Shown: one piece after another, positions 26,652-37,876 of the stretch
Numbering within the stretch: position 1 is the stretch's first letter
Layout: every line of letters begins with the position of its first letter
Origin: an uncultured Erythrobacter sp.
GTDB lineage: Bacteria > Pseudomonadota > Alphaproteobacteria > Sphingomonadales > Sphingomonadaceae
DNA length: 64,000 bases
Assembly (NCBI RefSeq): GCF_947492365.1
Contig: NZ_CANLMB010000001.1
Coordinates: 496,001 to 560,000 of the forward strand
Direction of reading: 5' to 3'
Position numbers and translations under genes: made by a program
The notes under the pieces: generated by a model
The model's database searches: none
Told to the model about the DNA's origin: nothing
What the model saw: only the letters and a program-made list of their open reading frames with translations

Positions 26652-28841
26652 ATGGCGCGATCAATCTGTTACCTCAACGTACTTTTGGCCATGGGCATTG
26701 CGCAACCTGCTCTTGCCGAAGCGCATGGTGCTGATCTGACATCGCCGGTCGAGGCACCTTTGCTTGCACTCGACGACGGAGCCGCGGCCTTTGACTTGCC
26801 TGCCAATGCGATGCCGGAGGATGTCATTGAAGACGAGCCGTTTGCGGATGCCATGACTGCCGACGATTTGACGCCAGTTGCGCAAGATGAACCTGACGGG
26901 ACTGACCTTTTTGGCCTTTCGCTGGAGGAGTTGTTGTCGCAGGAGGTTACCTCTGCGGCCAAGAAATCGCGCCGCATCGCCGATTCAGCCGCGGCCATCA
27001 CAGTCATCACCCAGGACGACATTATGCGTTCTGCGGCGCGCACCGTGCCTGACCTGCTGCGGATGGTTCCCGGCATGGAAATTGCCGAAGTCCAGTCCTC
27101 GGCGACCTCGGTCTCCTCGCGCGGATTTACCTCGCGATTTGCGGCCAATCTGCTGGTGATGGTCGACGGCGCGGCGATCTACAGCACTTCGATCTCGGGC
27201 ATGTTCTGGGATCAGGCGCTGATCCCCTTGCAGGACATCGAGCGCATCGAAGTGATCCGTGGACCGGGCGGAACCCTGTGGGGCAGCAATTCGATCAGCG
27301 GTATCGTCAACATTATCACCAAGCAGAGCATCGACACTCAGGACATCCGCCTTAATGCCAGTGTCGGTACGTTCGATATTCGCGGCGAAGTTGGCATCGG
27401 GCGCCAGTTTAACGACGAAGTCGGTGCGCGCATCTATGGCAGCTATCGCAGGACCGAAGGGCTCGATTCCCGCTTTGGTTCGGTCCCTGATAACAACTGG
27501 GAAGGCGGCCTGGCCGGCGTGCGGGTCGACTATGCACCTAGCCGCGATGACAATATCGTCGTGCTATTCGAATTGTCCGACGGCAACTTTATGGAGCGGC
27601 TCGTCGATGTAAGCTTCGATCCGTTTACGCCGGTTTCCAGCATCGTGGCGCTCGACAATGTCTTCAGCGCCACCCACGCACTGGCCCGATGGAATCATTC
27701 CGGCGGCGAGGATTTCGACCTTACCGTCCAAGGCTATTTCAATTCGCTTTCTCGCACCGAGTTCGAAGCAGGGATAGACCGCGATCTCTATGATCTTAGC
27801 ATCGAGGGGCGCTGGCGCACCTCGGACACGCATGAATTCAATTTCGGCGTTGCCGGTCGAATTTCGCACGATCATATCGAGAATGCGGAGGCGCTCTCGT
27901 TACCGTCGTCGACAAACAATGACCGGTGGCTAAGCGGTTATCTGCAGGACGATATCACGCTGCTGCCTGACGTGCTGCGGCTGACAATCGGCTCGAAGTT
28001 CGAGTTGAACAATTTCACCGGAACCGAGATTCAGCCGAGCGCCCGGATATTCTACCGCTTTGATCCGGATCATGCGGTCTGGGCGTCTGCCTCGCGTGCA
28101 GTGCGAACTCCGCTGCTGCTTGCGCGCGAAATGGTGGGGCAGATTGATCTGGTTAGGGAGATCCCCGGATTTCCGGTGCCAGTTCCGATCCGCACGACAC
28201 TGAACGGCAATCCCGACGCCGAAGCGGAGGAGGTGCTTTCATTCGAAGCAGGAATTCGCGGATCGCTGGGTTCAGGTTGGTCTTATGACGCAGCGGCCTT
28301 TTATTCCGAATACAACAAGTTGGCGACATCGACGGCTATCGCGCAAACACCGATTATCGTCCCGCCTATTCCGGTGCCGGTGGGCATCAGAATAGACAAT
28401 ACAATTACCAATCTCGGGGCCGGTACGGGCTATGGCATGGAGCTTTTGCTGAGCGGTCCGGTTGCGCGGTGGTGGCAGCTCGACCTGTCCTATTCCTATC
28501 TAGACCTCGATCTAGAGACCGGACCGGAAAGCTACATTCTGTTTGGTGGCGATACCTCGCCCAAACATCAGTTCCGGCTGAATTCGGCGATCGATATAGG
28601 CGACCGCCTCTCTGTCGATGCGTTCGTCCACTATGTTAGCGGAGCGTCGAGTGGGCGCCGCGATGCCTATACCGATCTTGATATCCGCGCGACATACCGG
28701 GTCAGTTCGCAGGTCGAGATGTCGCTGGTTGGGAGCAATCTTCTCGACGGCCGGCGGCTGGAATTTTTCCAAGACACGCTACCGCTTGAAAACTTCTACG
28801 TGCCGCGCAGTGCCTATGTCGAAGCGCGCCTGCGTTTCTGA
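26652..28841 (+). CDS. TonB-dependent outer-membrane receptor
   Basis: About 729 residues with a signal peptide (1-22, cleavage after ALA), an acidic linker (22-85), a LSLEELLSQEVTSAAKKSRR segment characteristic of one TonB-receptor subgroup, a plug domain with VIRGPGGTLWGSNSISGIVNI, and a beta barrel ending in LRF as expected for outer-membrane insertion. The ligand is unknown; no siderophore or cobalamin genes are nearby. It is followed after a few bases by the YfiR-like and kinase genes, so a role in signalling rather than only uptake is plausible. An upstream TTG at 26622 is an alternative start. Confidence 0.93.
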   Translation: MARSICYLNVLLAMGIAQPALAEAHGADLTSPVEAPLLALDDGAAAFDLPANAMPEDVIEDEPFADAMTADDLTPVAQDEPDGTDLFGLSLEELLSQEVTSAAKKSRRIADSAAAITVITQDDIMRSAARTVPDLLRMVPGMEIAEVQSSATSVSSRGFTSRFAANLLVMVDGAAIYSTSISGMFWDQALIPLQDIERIEVIRGPGGTLWGSNSISGIVNIITKQSIDTQDIRLNASVGTFDIRGEVGIGRQFNDEVGARIYGSYRRTEGLDSRFGSVPDNNWEGGLAGVRVDYAPSRDDNIVVLFELSDGNFMERLVDVSFDPFTPVSSIVALDNVFSATHALARWNHSGGEDFDLTVQGYFNSLSRTEFEAGIDRDLYDLSIEGRWRTSDTHEFNFGVAGRISHDHIENAEALSLPSSTNNDRWLSGYLQDDITLLPDVLRLTIGSKFELNNFTGTEIQPSARIFYRFDPDHAVWASASRAVRTPLLLAREMVGQIDLVREIPGFPVPVPIRTTLNGNPDAEAEEVLSFEAGIRGSLGSGWSYDAAAFYSEYNKLATSTAIAQTPIIVPPIPVPVGIRIDNTITNLGAGTGYGMELLLSGPVARWWQLDLSYSYLDLDLETGPESYILFGGDTSPKHQFRLNSAIDIGDRLSVDAFVHYVSGASSGRRDAYTDLDIRATYRVSSQVEMSLVGSNLLDGRRLEFFQDTLPLENFYVPRSAYVEARLRF

Positions 28842-28852
28842 CGGCAGTGAGA

Positions 28853-29374
28853 ATGAGGTCGATCATAAGTCGATGCGTCCTGATTGGGCTGGTAGGTATC
28901 ATCTGCGCAGCATCAGTCCTGTTCACGCCGACTGTTGCCCATGCGCAGGACAAGTCGCGGGTGCGCGCAGCGCTCGTCTATAACATCATCCGTTTCGCCC
29001 GCTTTCCGGATGCGGGCGACACGCTGGTTCTTTGCGCTCTCGCCAGCGATCAGAGTGCACCGCACCTGCGCGCGATTGAAGGGCGCCGGGCGGGCAGTCA
29101 GCGGATCCGCGTGTCGTTACTTTCCAGTGCACGGCAAGTGAGCGGCAATTGCGATATCGTTTATCTCGACAGCGCATTGCCTGACACGATCAGACCGGCG
29201 CGCGGGCAATTGGTGATCGGCTCTGCGCGCAATTTCGCTGACCGTGGCGGGATGGTCGGGTTGATCGAATTCGGCGGTCAGGTTCGCTTTGTCATCAATG
29301 ATGGCGCCGCAGGCAGAGCCGGGGTGCGGTTTAGTTCTCAGCTATTACAACTGGCGGCGAGGGTAATCACATGA
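28853..29374 (+). CDS. YfiR-family periplasmic protein (DUF4154)
   Basis: 173 residues. A signal peptide (about 1-31, cleavage after AHA) is followed by a YfiR/DUF4154 domain: [15 protein letters not shown] near the start, a central cysteine pair region, and the C-terminal GGQVRFVIN and [15 protein letters not shown]. YfiR proteins repress partner membrane enzymes through their CHASE8-type periplasmic sensor; in Pseudomonas the partner is the diguanylate cyclase YfiN. Here the next gene, overlapping by four bases (ATGA), is a histidine kinase. A GTG at 28847 is an alternative start. Confidence 0.88.
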   Translation: MRSIISRCVLIGLVGIICAASVLFTPTVAHAQDKSRVRAALVYNIIRFARFPDAGDTLVLCALASDQSAPHLRAIEGRRAGSQRIRVSLLSSARQVSGNCDIVYLDSALPDTIRPARGQLVIGSARNFADRGGMVGLIEFGGQVRFVINDGAAGRAGVRFSSQLLQLAARVIT

Positions 29375-31659
29375 TCAGTTCTATCCTGCCGTTCCGAAAG
29401 CTGGCGAAACAGCCGTTTCGAAAAAAACTGACTTGGATCACCATGGCCGTCACCGCGGTCGCGCTGCTTGTGTCATGCGCAGGCCTGATCGGCGTCCAGT
29501 TGGTTTACGAGCGCAATAAGACCGACGAACAGAATTATCAGGTCGCTGAAGTGCTGGCGTCCAATCTGGGCGCGGCAATTGTTTTCGAAGACAGCCAGAC
29601 GGCCGATGCGATCACCCATTCGGCGCGCGCGGTGCCGAGCGTGGTTCTGGTCCAGGTGCACGCCAGCGGTTCGCAGGCGCTCAGCACCTATGTCCAGGCC
29701 GATCCTGAAATGCTCGAAACGCCGCCTGATCCTGAGGCGCTAATCGCGCAGACGGAGGGTTTCCTGAGCGATTATGGCCGCTACTCGGCCCCGGTCATGG
29801 TCGATGAAGATGCAGTCGGGTCGCTGGTCGTGGTCTATAACTACCGCAGCCTTGCAGCGATCGCACTCGATGTGTTGCCGGTGGCGATTGTTCTCTTCCT
29901 GGCCTGTCTGGTGATCGGTTTTGCTGTATCTAACATACTGAAAAGGATGGTATTCAAGCCGCTCGACGGTCTGACTGCGTCGATGAAGTCAATCCGAAGC
30001 TCCGGCGATTTGCAGGACCGCGTCGAGTATTCACACGATCCCGATTTCGATACGATCATTGGCAGCTATAACGCGATGCTGGACGAGATCGAGGCGCGAA
30101 CGGTCGAGCTGTCGCACGCGATGGATCAGCTCGCGGTCGCCCGCGACGAAGCGGAATATGCCAATATCGCAAAATCCGCATTCCTCGCTAATATGAGCCA
30201 CGAACTGCGGACCCCGCTAAACGCCATCATCGGCTATGCCGAAGTGCTGCAGGACGATCTCGCCGAAGCCCATATGACCCGCTCTGTCGAGGATGTGAGC
30301 TGGATCTATAGCTCGTCGAAACAGTTGCTCGAACTGATTAATAGCTTGCTCGACCTATCCAAGATCGAGGCTGGCAAGATGGAGCTCGATGTGCATTCGT
30401 TCGACCTTCCACTGCTGATGCAGGAGGTGCAGGCAACCCTCCAGCCGCTCGCGGACAAGCAGGGCAACACACTCGAAGTGACAATCGATGGCGGGATTGG
30501 GCTGATATCAAGCGATTCCAGCAAATTGCGGCAGAGCCTGCTCAATCTTGGCAGCAATGCCTGCAAATTCACAGAGAACGGGTTTGTCGGGATCAATGTA
30601 CGAAGCGCAGACAGCAACCTCATCATCACGGTGTCCGACACGGGGATCGGGATGAATGAAGAAGTTGTCGCACGGTTGTTCCAACCTTTCGAACAGAGCG
30701 ATTCTTCGACCACAAGGCGCTATGGCGGCACCGGACTTGGGCTTGCGCTGGTAAAGCACTTTGCCGAGATGCTCGGCGGGTCAGTGCATGTGGACAGCGA
30801 CGAAGGCTATGGCAGCACCTTCACTATGACGGTGACGCGCAACATCAATGCCGACACCGAGCCTTCTACCGACGTGCAGCCGAACATCGAGGCCAGCGCA
30901 TCTTGTTCAGATCAGGTGGCCAAAGATGACAACCGGCCGGTGGCGGTGATCATGGAAGACGAACCGAGCGCGGCGCAGCTTTTGCAGCGATTGCTGCGGC
31001 GTTCTGGCTATCGCTGCCTGGTGGCTAGCGAAGGCAAAGCGGGGCTGCAGATCGTCAGGGAAACTCGCCCCGACATCATCCTGCTCGACATCGACCTGCC
31101 GGTCCTCAACGGTTTTGAGGTGCTCGAAGCGATCGGACTGGATGAAGAGCTCAAGGCGATCCCGACCGTTGTCGTGAGCGTTGATGACAGCCGGCGACGC
31201 TCACTCGCGCTGGGTGCCAGTGATCACCTTATCAAACCTTTCGACACCGAGGATATGGAAGCCATCCTCTCGCTCTATTCGGGGAAACGAAGCGGGCGGA
31301 TATTGCTGGTTGAGGACGATCCCGCAACCGGCAGGCTTTACGAAAACGGCCTGATCCAGTGCGGCTTTAAGGTCGATCGTGCAGTCAATGGCGATGAAGC
31401 CGCCGATTGGATAAGCTCTAACAACTACGCAGCCGTCGTAACAGACCTGCAAATGCCCAAAAGCGATGGTTTCGAACTGATCAGGCGCATTGCCGATCTG
31501 AGCGCCTCCGAAGCGCCGCCTGTCCTGGTGGTCACAGGCAGCCTGCTCGAACCCGAAAGACAAAGGCAGCTCGAAGCGATGGTCTCCTCAGTCCACCTCA
31601 AATCCGGCCTGACACCTCGTAACCTTGCCGGGAAGATAACGGAGCTGCTCGATGCCTGA
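29371..31659 (+). CDS. Hybrid histidine kinase with two receiver domains
   Basis: 762 residues. Transmembrane helices at about 22-45 and 165-188 flank a periplasmic sensor of about 115 residues resembling CHASE8. HAMP (about 190-243) and HisKA with His277 in [15 protein letters not shown] follow, then HATPase (N box [10 protein letters not shown] boxes DTGIGM and GGTGLGLAL). Two receiver domains come next: the first with LLDIDLP, the second with [10 protein letters not shown]. The genes before (YfiR-like) and after (response regulator) overlap it. Predicted output is phosphotransfer to the downstream regulator. The CHASE8 label is by resemblance. Confidence 0.92.
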   Translation: MISSILPFRKLAKQPFRKKLTWITMAVTAVALLVSCAGLIGVQLVYERNKTDEQNYQVAEVLASNLGAAIVFEDSQTADAITHSARAVPSVVLVQVHASGSQALSTYVQADPEMLETPPDPEALIAQTEGFLSDYGRYSAPVMVDEDAVGSLVVVYNYRSLAAIALDVLPVAIVLFLACLVIGFAVSNILKRMVFKPLDGLTASMKSIRSSGDLQDRVEYSHDPDFDTIIGSYNAMLDEIEARTVELSHAMDQLAVARDEAEYANIAKSAFLANMSHELRTPLNAIIGYAEVLQDDLAEAHMTRSVEDVSWIYSSSKQLLELINSLLDLSKIEAGKMELDVHSFDLPLLMQEVQATLQPLADKQGNTLEVTIDGGIGLISSDSSKLRQSLLNLGSNACKFTENGFVGINVRSADSNLIITVSDTGIGMNEEVVARLFQPFEQSDSSTTRRYGGTGLGLALVKHFAEMLGGSVHVDSDEGYGSTFTMTVTRNINADTEPSTDVQPNIEASASCSDQVAKDDNRPVAVIMEDEPSAAQLLQRLLRRSGYRCLVASEGKAGLQIVRETRPDIILLDIDLPVLNGFEVLEAIGLDEELKAIPTVVVSVDDSRRRSLALGASDHLIKPFDTEDMEAILSLYSGKRSGRILLVEDDPATGRLYENGLIQCGFKVDRAVNGDEAADWISSNNYAAVVTDLQMPKSDGFELIRRIADLSASEAPPVLVVTGSLLEPERQRQLEAMVSSVHLKSGLTPRNLAGKITELLDA

Positions 31660-32428
31660 AGATCGCCCCGAAACAACTCCAATTGGCAAGCATGAAAACC
31701 CACAAGGAAGTGCCATGAATTTCCAATCGAGTGAGATTGCGCCTGCAAAAATCCTGATTGTCGATGATGTCGAAGCCAATCTGCAGGTCGTGCGTCGACG
31801 TCTGGCCTGCGCGCAATTCGATCTACACTCCGTAAAATCCGGTGCCGAGGCGCTTCGTTTCATTCAGGAGCACAAGCCCGACCTCGTGCTGCTGGACTTT
31901 ATGATGCCGGAAATGAACGGCATTGAGGTGTTAAATGTCATCCGAAAAGAATGGGAGCTGGCAGAATTGCCGGTCATCATGCTCACTGCGCGGGCAGAAT
32001 CTGCAGCGCTGATCTCGGGGCTTGAAGCGGGTGCGGATGACTACATTTCGAAGCCGATCGATTTCAGCGTCCTCAAAGCCCGGATCGAAACCCAACTCAG
32101 CAAGGTGAAGTCGAAGAAGAGCCTGCGCCAGGTCAATACGGCGTTGGACGAGCGAGTTACGATGCGCGCGCTCGCATTCGACCAGCTGCGCGAAGAGCTG
32201 GAAAACGAGATCACTCTTCGCAGGAAAGCCGAACGCGAACTTGATCGTCTCACAATGGATAGCGACAATACCGGAGCTGCGGCTCCGGAAGGAGTGGAGA
32301 AAACCGCAGTCGACGTTCAGCCGCTTGTGGAAATCGTGGACCGGATCATTCGAGCGGTGAGCGATGGAAAGCCCGTCAATCAAGCGCTTCTTTCATCGCT
32401 AAAATTCAAGTTGCTGGAATTGGGCTGA
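31652..32428 (+). CDS. Response regulator with receiver domain and C-terminal helical region
   Basis: 258 residues from the first ATG, which overlaps the kinase gene by eight bases and has GGAG upstream. An ATG at 31715 with AAGGAAG is an equally good start and would begin just before the receiver domain (ILIVDDV). Phosphoacceptor Asp82 lies in [11 protein letters not shown] and the conserved lysine in YISKPID. After the receiver comes a coiled coil (about 160-205) and a short conserved-looking tail, with no DNA-binding or enzymatic domain. It probably acts through protein contacts, as target of the preceding kinase. Confidence 0.88.
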   Translation: MPEDRPETTPIGKHENPQGSAMNFQSSEIAPAKILIVDDVEANLQVVRRRLACAQFDLHSVKSGAEALRFIQEHKPDLVLLDFMMPEMNGIEVLNVIRKEWELAELPVIMLTARAESAALISGLEAGADDYISKPIDFSVLKARIETQLSKVKSKKSLRQVNTALDERVTMRALAFDQLREELENEITLRRKAERELDRLTMDSDNTGAAAPEGVEKTAVDVQPLVEIVDRIIRAVSDGKPVNQALLSSLKFKLLELG

Positions 32429-32682
32429 CATCGAATCCTGCGCCAACTTAGCTGGGAAGCGGAGTTGGCATGGCTGCTCACCGGCTCACGTGCCAGCTCG
32501 ATCCGCTCGATCATAGCGGGCGCAGCTTCATGGGTGCCTGAGGCGACGCAAGGTGGGCAAAGCGGCCCACTTATCCCCGGCAAGTTGCTGCAATCTCCGA
32601 GCTTATTTGACGCCGCCGGATTGCCTTGCAACAAACGGCCCACAGTTCGACCTGACCGTCACAGCAAGGGAACTCTCAAGCG

Positions 32683-35600
32683 ATGAACGCCTGGCGCTTT
32701 GCTGTGGACCGGGGAGGCACCTTCACCGATGTGGTTGCGCTGACGCCCGATGGACGGCTGGTGACGGACAAGCTGCTTTCGGAAAATCCCGATCACTACG
32801 CCGATGCGGCAAGCGAGGCTGTGCGCCGCCTGATGGATCGGCATGGCGAGGCTCCGGTGGCGGAACTGCGGATCGGGACCACGGTGGCGACCAACGCTTT
32901 GCTGGAGCGCAAGGGCGAGCGGCTGGCGCTGGCGATCACCAGCGGCTTTGGCGAAGCGCTGCGGATCGGAACGCAGGCGCGCCCCGACATCTTCGCCCGT
33001 CACATCGTCCTGCCTGAGCAGCTGCCCGAGCGCGTCGTCGAGATCAGCGAGCGGGTCAGCGTCGACGGCGATGTACTCACCGTGTTGGACCAGGCTCAGG
33101 CCCGCAAGCAGTTCGAAGCGCTTCGGCGGGATGGCTTCGATGCGATTGCGATTGTGCTGGTCCATGGCTGGAAGCACCGCGACCACGAGCGGCGGCTTGC
33201 CGAGCTGGCGCGCGAGGCAGGCTTCAGCCAGATCAGCACCAGCCACGAGGTCGCGCCGCTTATCCGGTTGATCCCGCGCGGCGATACAAGCGTGGTGGAC
33301 GCCTACCTCTCGCCGGTCCTGCGGCGCTACACCGATACGCTGAGGGCGCAGCTGCCCGTGACCGATCACCTGCGCTTCATGCAGTCGAATGGCGGACTGG
33401 CCGAAGTTGGCGCCTTTCGCGGGAAGGATGCGATCCTCTCCGGCCCAGCAGGCGGCGTGGTCGGCATGATCGCGGCGAGCGAACCTTTGGGGCACAGCAA
33501 GCTCATCGGGTTCGACATGGGCGGGACCAGCACCGATGTCGCGCATTACGCCGGCGAGTTCGAGCTGACCGGTGACAGCGTCGTCGCAGGCGTGCGCGTC
33601 GCGGCTCCGATGATGCAGATCCACACCGTTGCCGCCGGGGGCGGCTCGATCTGCTCCTTCGATGGTGCGCGATTCCGCGTCGGTCCCGAAAGCGCGGGCG
33701 CTGATCCTGGCCCTGCCTGCTACCGCAAGGGCGGGCCGCTCACTGTCACTGACTGCAACCTGTTCCTCGGGCGTATCGACCCGGCCTTCTTCCCCAGCGT
33801 GTTTGGCCCCGGCGGTGACGAGCCGCTCGACCCCGCAGCCTCGCGCGCCGCGTTGGAGGCAGTCGCAGCGGCGATGCCCAAGGGACGGTCGCTGGAAGAG
33901 ATAGCGCAAGGCTTCCTCGCCATCGCGGTCGACAACATGGCCAATGCCATCCGCAAAATCTCGGTCGCACGCGGTCATGACGTCACTGCCTATGCGCTCG
34001 CCTGCTTCGGCGGAGCGGGAGGGCAGCACGCCTGCAAGGTGGCTGACCAATTGGGGATGGAGACGGTGCTGGTCCACCCGCTAGCCGGAATGCTCTCCGC
34101 CTACGGGATCGGCATCGCACCGGTGAAGGCGATCCGCGAGGTCAGCCTTGTGCGTGCCTTGGGCGAGGGCTTCGCGCGGGAACTGGAGCGGTTGCAGGAG
34201 GATGCGCGCGCTGCGTTGTTGGCGCAGGGGATCGGGGAGGACGCCATCACGCTCGATCCGCGCGCAAGGCTGCGCTTTGAGGGGAGCGACTCGCTGCTGA
34301 CGCTTGCCTGCGAAGACACCGCTGCGATGGATGCTGCCTTCCGAAAGCTCCACCGCCAGCGCTACGGCTACTCAGACGACACTGCCGCGATCATCGTTGA
34401 GGCGCTCAGCGTGGAGGCTAGCGGCAATGCGGGCGGGTTGGGACAGGCTCAGGCGCAACCGCAATCTGTTTCGGGCGAAGCCTCGGGGGAGTGGCCGACG
34501 ATCGAGCGCGCTGCGATGGCGGCGGACGAAAGTGTTAACGGACCTGCGCTCATCATCGATCCCGGCTCGACCACTGTGGTCGAGGAAGGCTGGCAGGCAG
34601 CACTCGCGGACGAAGGCACCCTTGTCCTGACCCGCACGGCGGCTCTGCAACGCGAGCGCGCGGCTGGCACGCAAGTCGATCCGGTGCGGCTCGAGATCTT
34701 CAACAACCTCTTTATGGCCATCGCGGAGGAGATGGGCGTCGTCCTGCAATCCACCGCGACATCTGTGAACATCAAAGAGCGGCTCGACTTCTCCTGCGCG
34801 CTGTTCGACGCGGAAGGCGCGCTGATCGCCAACGCGCCGCATATCCCGGTCCATCTCGGCTCTATGGGCGACAGCATCGCTCGCGTGGTTGAGGCTCGCG
34901 GCGCTGCCCGCGACGGCAGGGGCTTTCGCCGCGGCGATGCCTATGTGCTCAACGATCCTTATCGCGGCGGGACGCACCTGCCGGACATCACCGTGATCGT
35001 GCCAGTGTTCTACTCCGAGAAAAGCGCCGAGCCGGATGCCTTCGTCGCCGCGCGCGGGCACCATGCCGATATTGGCGGGATCGCGCCTGGCTCGATGCCG
35101 CCCGAAAGCCGCACGATCGCCGAAGAAGGCGTGATGATCGACAACCTCCTGATGGTCGATGAAGGTGTGTTTCAGGAGGATGCGGTGCGCGCGGTTTTGG
35201 CAGGTGCAGAGTATCCCGCCCGCGCGCCTGATCGCAATCTTTCGGACCTGCGCGCTCAGCTCGCCGCCTGCACGCGAGGCGCGGAATTGCTAACTGCGGC
35301 TGCGCATGATCAGGGCGGAGAGGTGGTCGCGGCCTATATGCGCCATGTCCTCGCCAATGCAGAGGAAAGCGTGCGGCTGCTGCTGGGCCAGCTGGAGGAT
35401 GGCGCATTCGCCTATGCGATGGACAATGGCGCGAGCGTGCGCGTCGCCATCCGCATCGACCGCAATGCGCGCTCCGCCGTGTTCGACTTTACCGGTTCGA
35501 GTGATCAGCTGCCCGACAATTTCAACGCCCCGCGTTCGATCACGCGCGCAGCGGCGCTCTATGTCCTGCGCACACTGATCGACGATGTGATCCCAATGAA

Positions 35601-36237
35601 TGACGGGTGCTTGCGGCCCGTCGAGCTGATCGTCCCCGAAGGCTCGATGCTCAATCCCCGGCCCGGCGCGGCAGTGGTTGCTGGCAATGTCGAGACGAGC
35701 CAAGCGGTCACCGATGCGCTGTTCGCGGCCACCGGACGCCTAGCGCCGTCGCAAGGGACGATGAACAACTTCACCTTCGGCAACGCGCAGCACCAGTATT
35801 ACGAGACGATCTGCGGCGGCTCTGGCGCTGGCCCGGACCATGACGGGACGAGCGCGGTGCAGACGCATATGACCAACAGCCGCCTGACCGATCCGGAGAT
35901 CCTCGAAACGCGCCTGCCGGTGCGGCTGGAGCGCTTTGCGATCCGGCGCGGTTCCGGAGGCGAGGGGCGTCATAGGGGCGGTGACGGGGTTGAGCGGCGC
36001 GTCACTTTCCTTGAAGAAATGCGCGCAAACATGCTCGCCAATCGCAGAAAGGTGCCGCCGCGCGGGATCGCTGGCGGCGAAGACGCGCAAGCAGGGCGCA
36101 ACTGGGTAGAGCGCACGGATGGCACGCGCGAAGAACTGAGCGCGACGGCTTCGGCCAATATGCAGCCGGGCGACACATTCGTAATTCTGACTCCCGGAGG
36201 CGGGGGCTTGGGCACGCGGGAAGGGGACAACACATAA
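32683..36237 (+). CDS. Fused HyuA-HyuB 5-oxoprolinase/hydantoinase
   Basis: 1184 residues. The HyuA half (about 1-640) has the ATP-binding [12 protein letters not shown] start and [14 protein letters not shown]; the HyuB half starts near residue 665 ([22 protein letters not shown]) and contains [13 protein letters not shown] and RGHHADIGG. The fused layout is that of eukaryote-type 5-oxoprolinase (ATP-dependent opening of 5-oxoproline to glutamate) and of some hydantoinases. The next gene overlaps by one base. The neighbouring DUF969/DUF979 genes, often seen with pyroglutamyl peptidase, favour 5-oxoproline as substrate. Confidence 0.9.
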   Translation: MNAWRFAVDRGGTFTDVVALTPDGRLVTDKLLSENPDHYADAASEAVRRLMDRHGEAPVAELRIGTTVATNALLERKGERLALAITSGFGEALRIGTQARPDIFARHIVLPEQLPERVVEISERVSVDGDVLTVLDQAQARKQFEALRRDGFDAIAIVLVHGWKHRDHERRLAELAREAGFSQISTSHEVAPLIRLIPRGDTSVVDAYLSPVLRRYTDTLRAQLPVTDHLRFMQSNGGLAEVGAFRGKDAILSGPAGGVVGMIAASEPLGHSKLIGFDMGGTSTDVAHYAGEFELTGDSVVAGVRVAAPMMQIHTVAAGGGSICSFDGARFRVGPESAGADPGPACYRKGGPLTVTDCNLFLGRIDPAFFPSVFGPGGDEPLDPAASRAALEAVAAAMPKGRSLEEIAQGFLAIAVDNMANAIRKISVARGHDVTAYALACFGGAGGQHACKVADQLGMETVLVHPLAGMLSAYGIGIAPVKAIREVSLVRALGEGFARELERLQEDARAALLAQGIGEDAITLDPRARLRFEGSDSLLTLACEDTAAMDAAFRKLHRQRYGYSDDTAAIIVEALSVEASGNAGGLGQAQAQPQSVSGEASGEWPTIERAAMAADESVNGPALIIDPGSTTVVEEGWQAALADEGTLVLTRTAALQRERAAGTQVDPVRLEIFNNLFMAIAEEMGVVLQSTATSVNIKERLDFSCALFDAEGALIANAPHIPVHLGSMGDSIARVVEARGAARDGRGFRRGDAYVLNDPYRGGTHLPDITVIVPVFYSEKSAEPDAFVAARGHHADIGGIAPGSMPPESRTIAEEGVMIDNLLMVDEGVFQEDAVRAVLAGAEYPARAPDRNLSDLRAQLAACTRGAELLTAAAHDQGGEVVAAYMRHVLANAEESVRLLLGQLEDGAFAYAMDNGASVRVAIRIDRNARSAVFDFTGSSDQLPDNFNAPRSITRAAALYVLRTLIDDVIPMNDGCLRPVELIVPEGSMLNPRPGAAVVAGNVETSQAVTDALFAATGRLAPSQGTMNNFTFGNAQHQYYETICGGSGAGPDHDGTSAVQTHMTNSRLTDPEILETRLPVRLERFAIRRGSGGEGRHRGGDGVERRVTFLEEMRANMLANRRKVPPRGIAGGEDAQAGRNWVERTDGTREELSATASANMQPGDTFVILTPGGGGLGTREGDNT

Positions 36238-36929
36238 TGAGCTATCTGCCATTGCTGGGCATCGTGATTGTCGTGATCGGCTTTGCACTGCGCTTTAACC
36301 CGTTGCTCGTGGTTGTAACTGCGGCGCTAGCGACTGGGTTGCTTGCAGGACTCGATTTCGTGGCTGTCGTTGAGGCCCTGGGCAGGGCATTTAATGACAA
36401 CCGCTTCATCTCGGTCACATGGATCATCCTGCCGGTTATCGGCCTGCTGGAACGGCATGGTTTGCAACAACGCGCGCGGGCCCTGATCGAAAGCGTGCGC
36501 GGGGCCACCATGGGCAAGCTGCTGGTTCTCTACCTCCTGTTCCGGCAGCTCACCGCTGCTCTGGGCATGAAGGACATTGGCGGCCACCCACAAGCTGTGC
36601 GGCCTCTATTGGCGCCGATGGCTGAAGCGGCGGCGGAGAAGTCGCACGGGAAACTGCCCGAAGAAGAACGTCAAAAAGTCCTCGCAATGTCCGCCGCGAC
36701 CGACAATGTCGGGCTGTTTTTCGGTGAAGATATCTTCTTCGCAATCGCCTCCATCTTGCTGATACAAGGGGTTTTTGAAAGCTCTGGTTATCCGTTAACG
36801 CCACTCGAACTTTCGGTCTGGGCAATCCCCACTGCGATCTGCGCTTTCTTCATTCACGGTTGGCGGATCACCGCTTTGGATCGCCGTTTGGCGCGGGTGC
36901 GAAGCGAAGTCGGGGAGGGCGCAGCGTGA
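36237..36929 (+). CDS. DUF969 membrane protein
   Basis: 230 residues with about five transmembrane segments and the DUF969 core (WIILPVIGLLERHGLQQRAR and the MKDIGGHPQAVRPLLAPMAEAAA loop). ATG overlaps the oxoprolinase stop by one base with AAGGGG upstream; its stop overlaps the DUF979 GTG. DUF969 and DUF979 nearly always occur as a pair and look like two halves of a transporter. Transport of 5-oxoproline or related peptides is an inference from neighbours. Confidence 0.88.
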   Translation: MSYLPLLGIVIVVIGFALRFNPLLVVVTAALATGLLAGLDFVAVVEALGRAFNDNRFISVTWIILPVIGLLERHGLQQRARALIESVRGATMGKLLVLYLLFRQLTAALGMKDIGGHPQAVRPLLAPMAEAAAEKSHGKLPEEERQKVLAMSAATDNVGLFFGEDIFFAIASILLIQGVFESSGYPLTPLELSVWAIPTAICAFFIHGWRITALDRRLARVRSEVGEGAA

Positions 36930-37876
36930 TAACCTATGAATGGCTATACTGGCTGGCTGGCATTTTCTTTGCCTTATGGTCAATTCTTAGCTTGCGCGAT
37001 CAACGCATTGGAAATGCGGTGTTTTGGGGACTGCTGTCGGCGAGCTTCTTCTTTGGTTCGCACCTGTCTGATCTCGCCAATGGCGTGCTGGTGCTCGCGT
37101 TGGTCGCGATTGCTGGTGTGGGCGGACTGGCCCGCAGCGAGCCGGAAACCACGACCCACGAAGAGCGAGAAAGATTATCAAATAAGCTCGGTAATAGATT
37201 GTTTTTACCAGCATTAATTGTGCCCGTGACAGCGGTGGCGGGTACGCTTCTCTACAACTTTACGCCTTTGTCAGAGACAGGCTTGTTCGCCCCGCGCAAG
37301 GAGACCTTGTTGCTGTTTGGAGCAGGCGTTGTGGTTGCTTTGATTGTTGCGATGGCGTGGCTGAAGGCGCCTGTTGTTGCGCCGATTGAGGAGGGCAGGC
37401 GGCTAATCGATTCAATCGGATGGGCTGCGATCTTACCACAGATGCTTGCAGCTCTGGGTGCGGTTTTCGCAATTGCTGGAGTGGGAGACATCATTGGCGG
37501 AGCGGCGCAAGCTGCAATCCCCGAAGGCAGTGTCTTTCTGACTGTCGTGGTATTCGCGCTCGGGATGGCGCTGTTCACCATCATCATGGGCAATGCCTTC
37601 GCGGCGTTCCCTGTGATGGCCGCAGCAATCGGGATCCCACTCTTGGTTGAGACTTATGGCGGCAACCCGGCGGTGATCGGCGCGGTGGGGATGCTGGCCG
37701 GATTCTGCGGGACATTGCTCACACCGATGGCGGCTAACTTCAACATCGTGCCCGCGGCCCTGCTTGAGCTGGACGATCAGAACGGCGTGATCCGCCAGCA
37801 GATTGGCACCGCAATTCCGCTTTGGGTGTGCAACGTTGTGATCATCTATGTGGGGGCATTTCTGCTGTGGGGCTAA
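36926..37876 (+). CDS. DUF979 membrane protein
   Basis: 316 residues with eight to nine transmembrane segments, the DUF979 pattern including GNAFAAFPVMAAAIGIPLL and GFCGTLLTPMAANFNIVPAALLEL. The GTG start overlaps the DUF969 stop as GTGA. The GTPLTPMAANFN-like loop recalls substrate-binding loops of ion-transporter superfamily carriers. A short stretch (about 37160-37230) uses AT-rich codons (AGA, TTA, ATT) unlike the rest. Likely partner of DUF969. Confidence 0.88.
   Translation: MITYEWLYWLAGIFFALWSILSLRDQRIGNAVFWGLLSASFFFGSHLSDLANGVLVLALVAIAGVGGLARSEPETTTHEERERLSNKLGNRLFLPALIVPVTAVAGTLLYNFTPLSETGLFAPRKETLLLFGAGVVVALIVAMAWLKAPVVAPIEEGRRLIDSIGWAAILPQMLAALGAVFAIAGVGDIIGGAAQAAIPEGSVFLTVVVFALGMALFTIIMGNAFAAFPVMAAAIGIPLLVETYGGNPAVIGAVGMLAGFCGTLLTPMAANFNIVPAALLELDDQNGVIRQQIGTAIPLWVCNVVIIYVGAFLLWG

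Noticed and set aside
32659-34077. 472-residue open frame antisense to the 5-oxoprolinase gene
   Set aside because: Shadow of conserved HyuA domain; no support.
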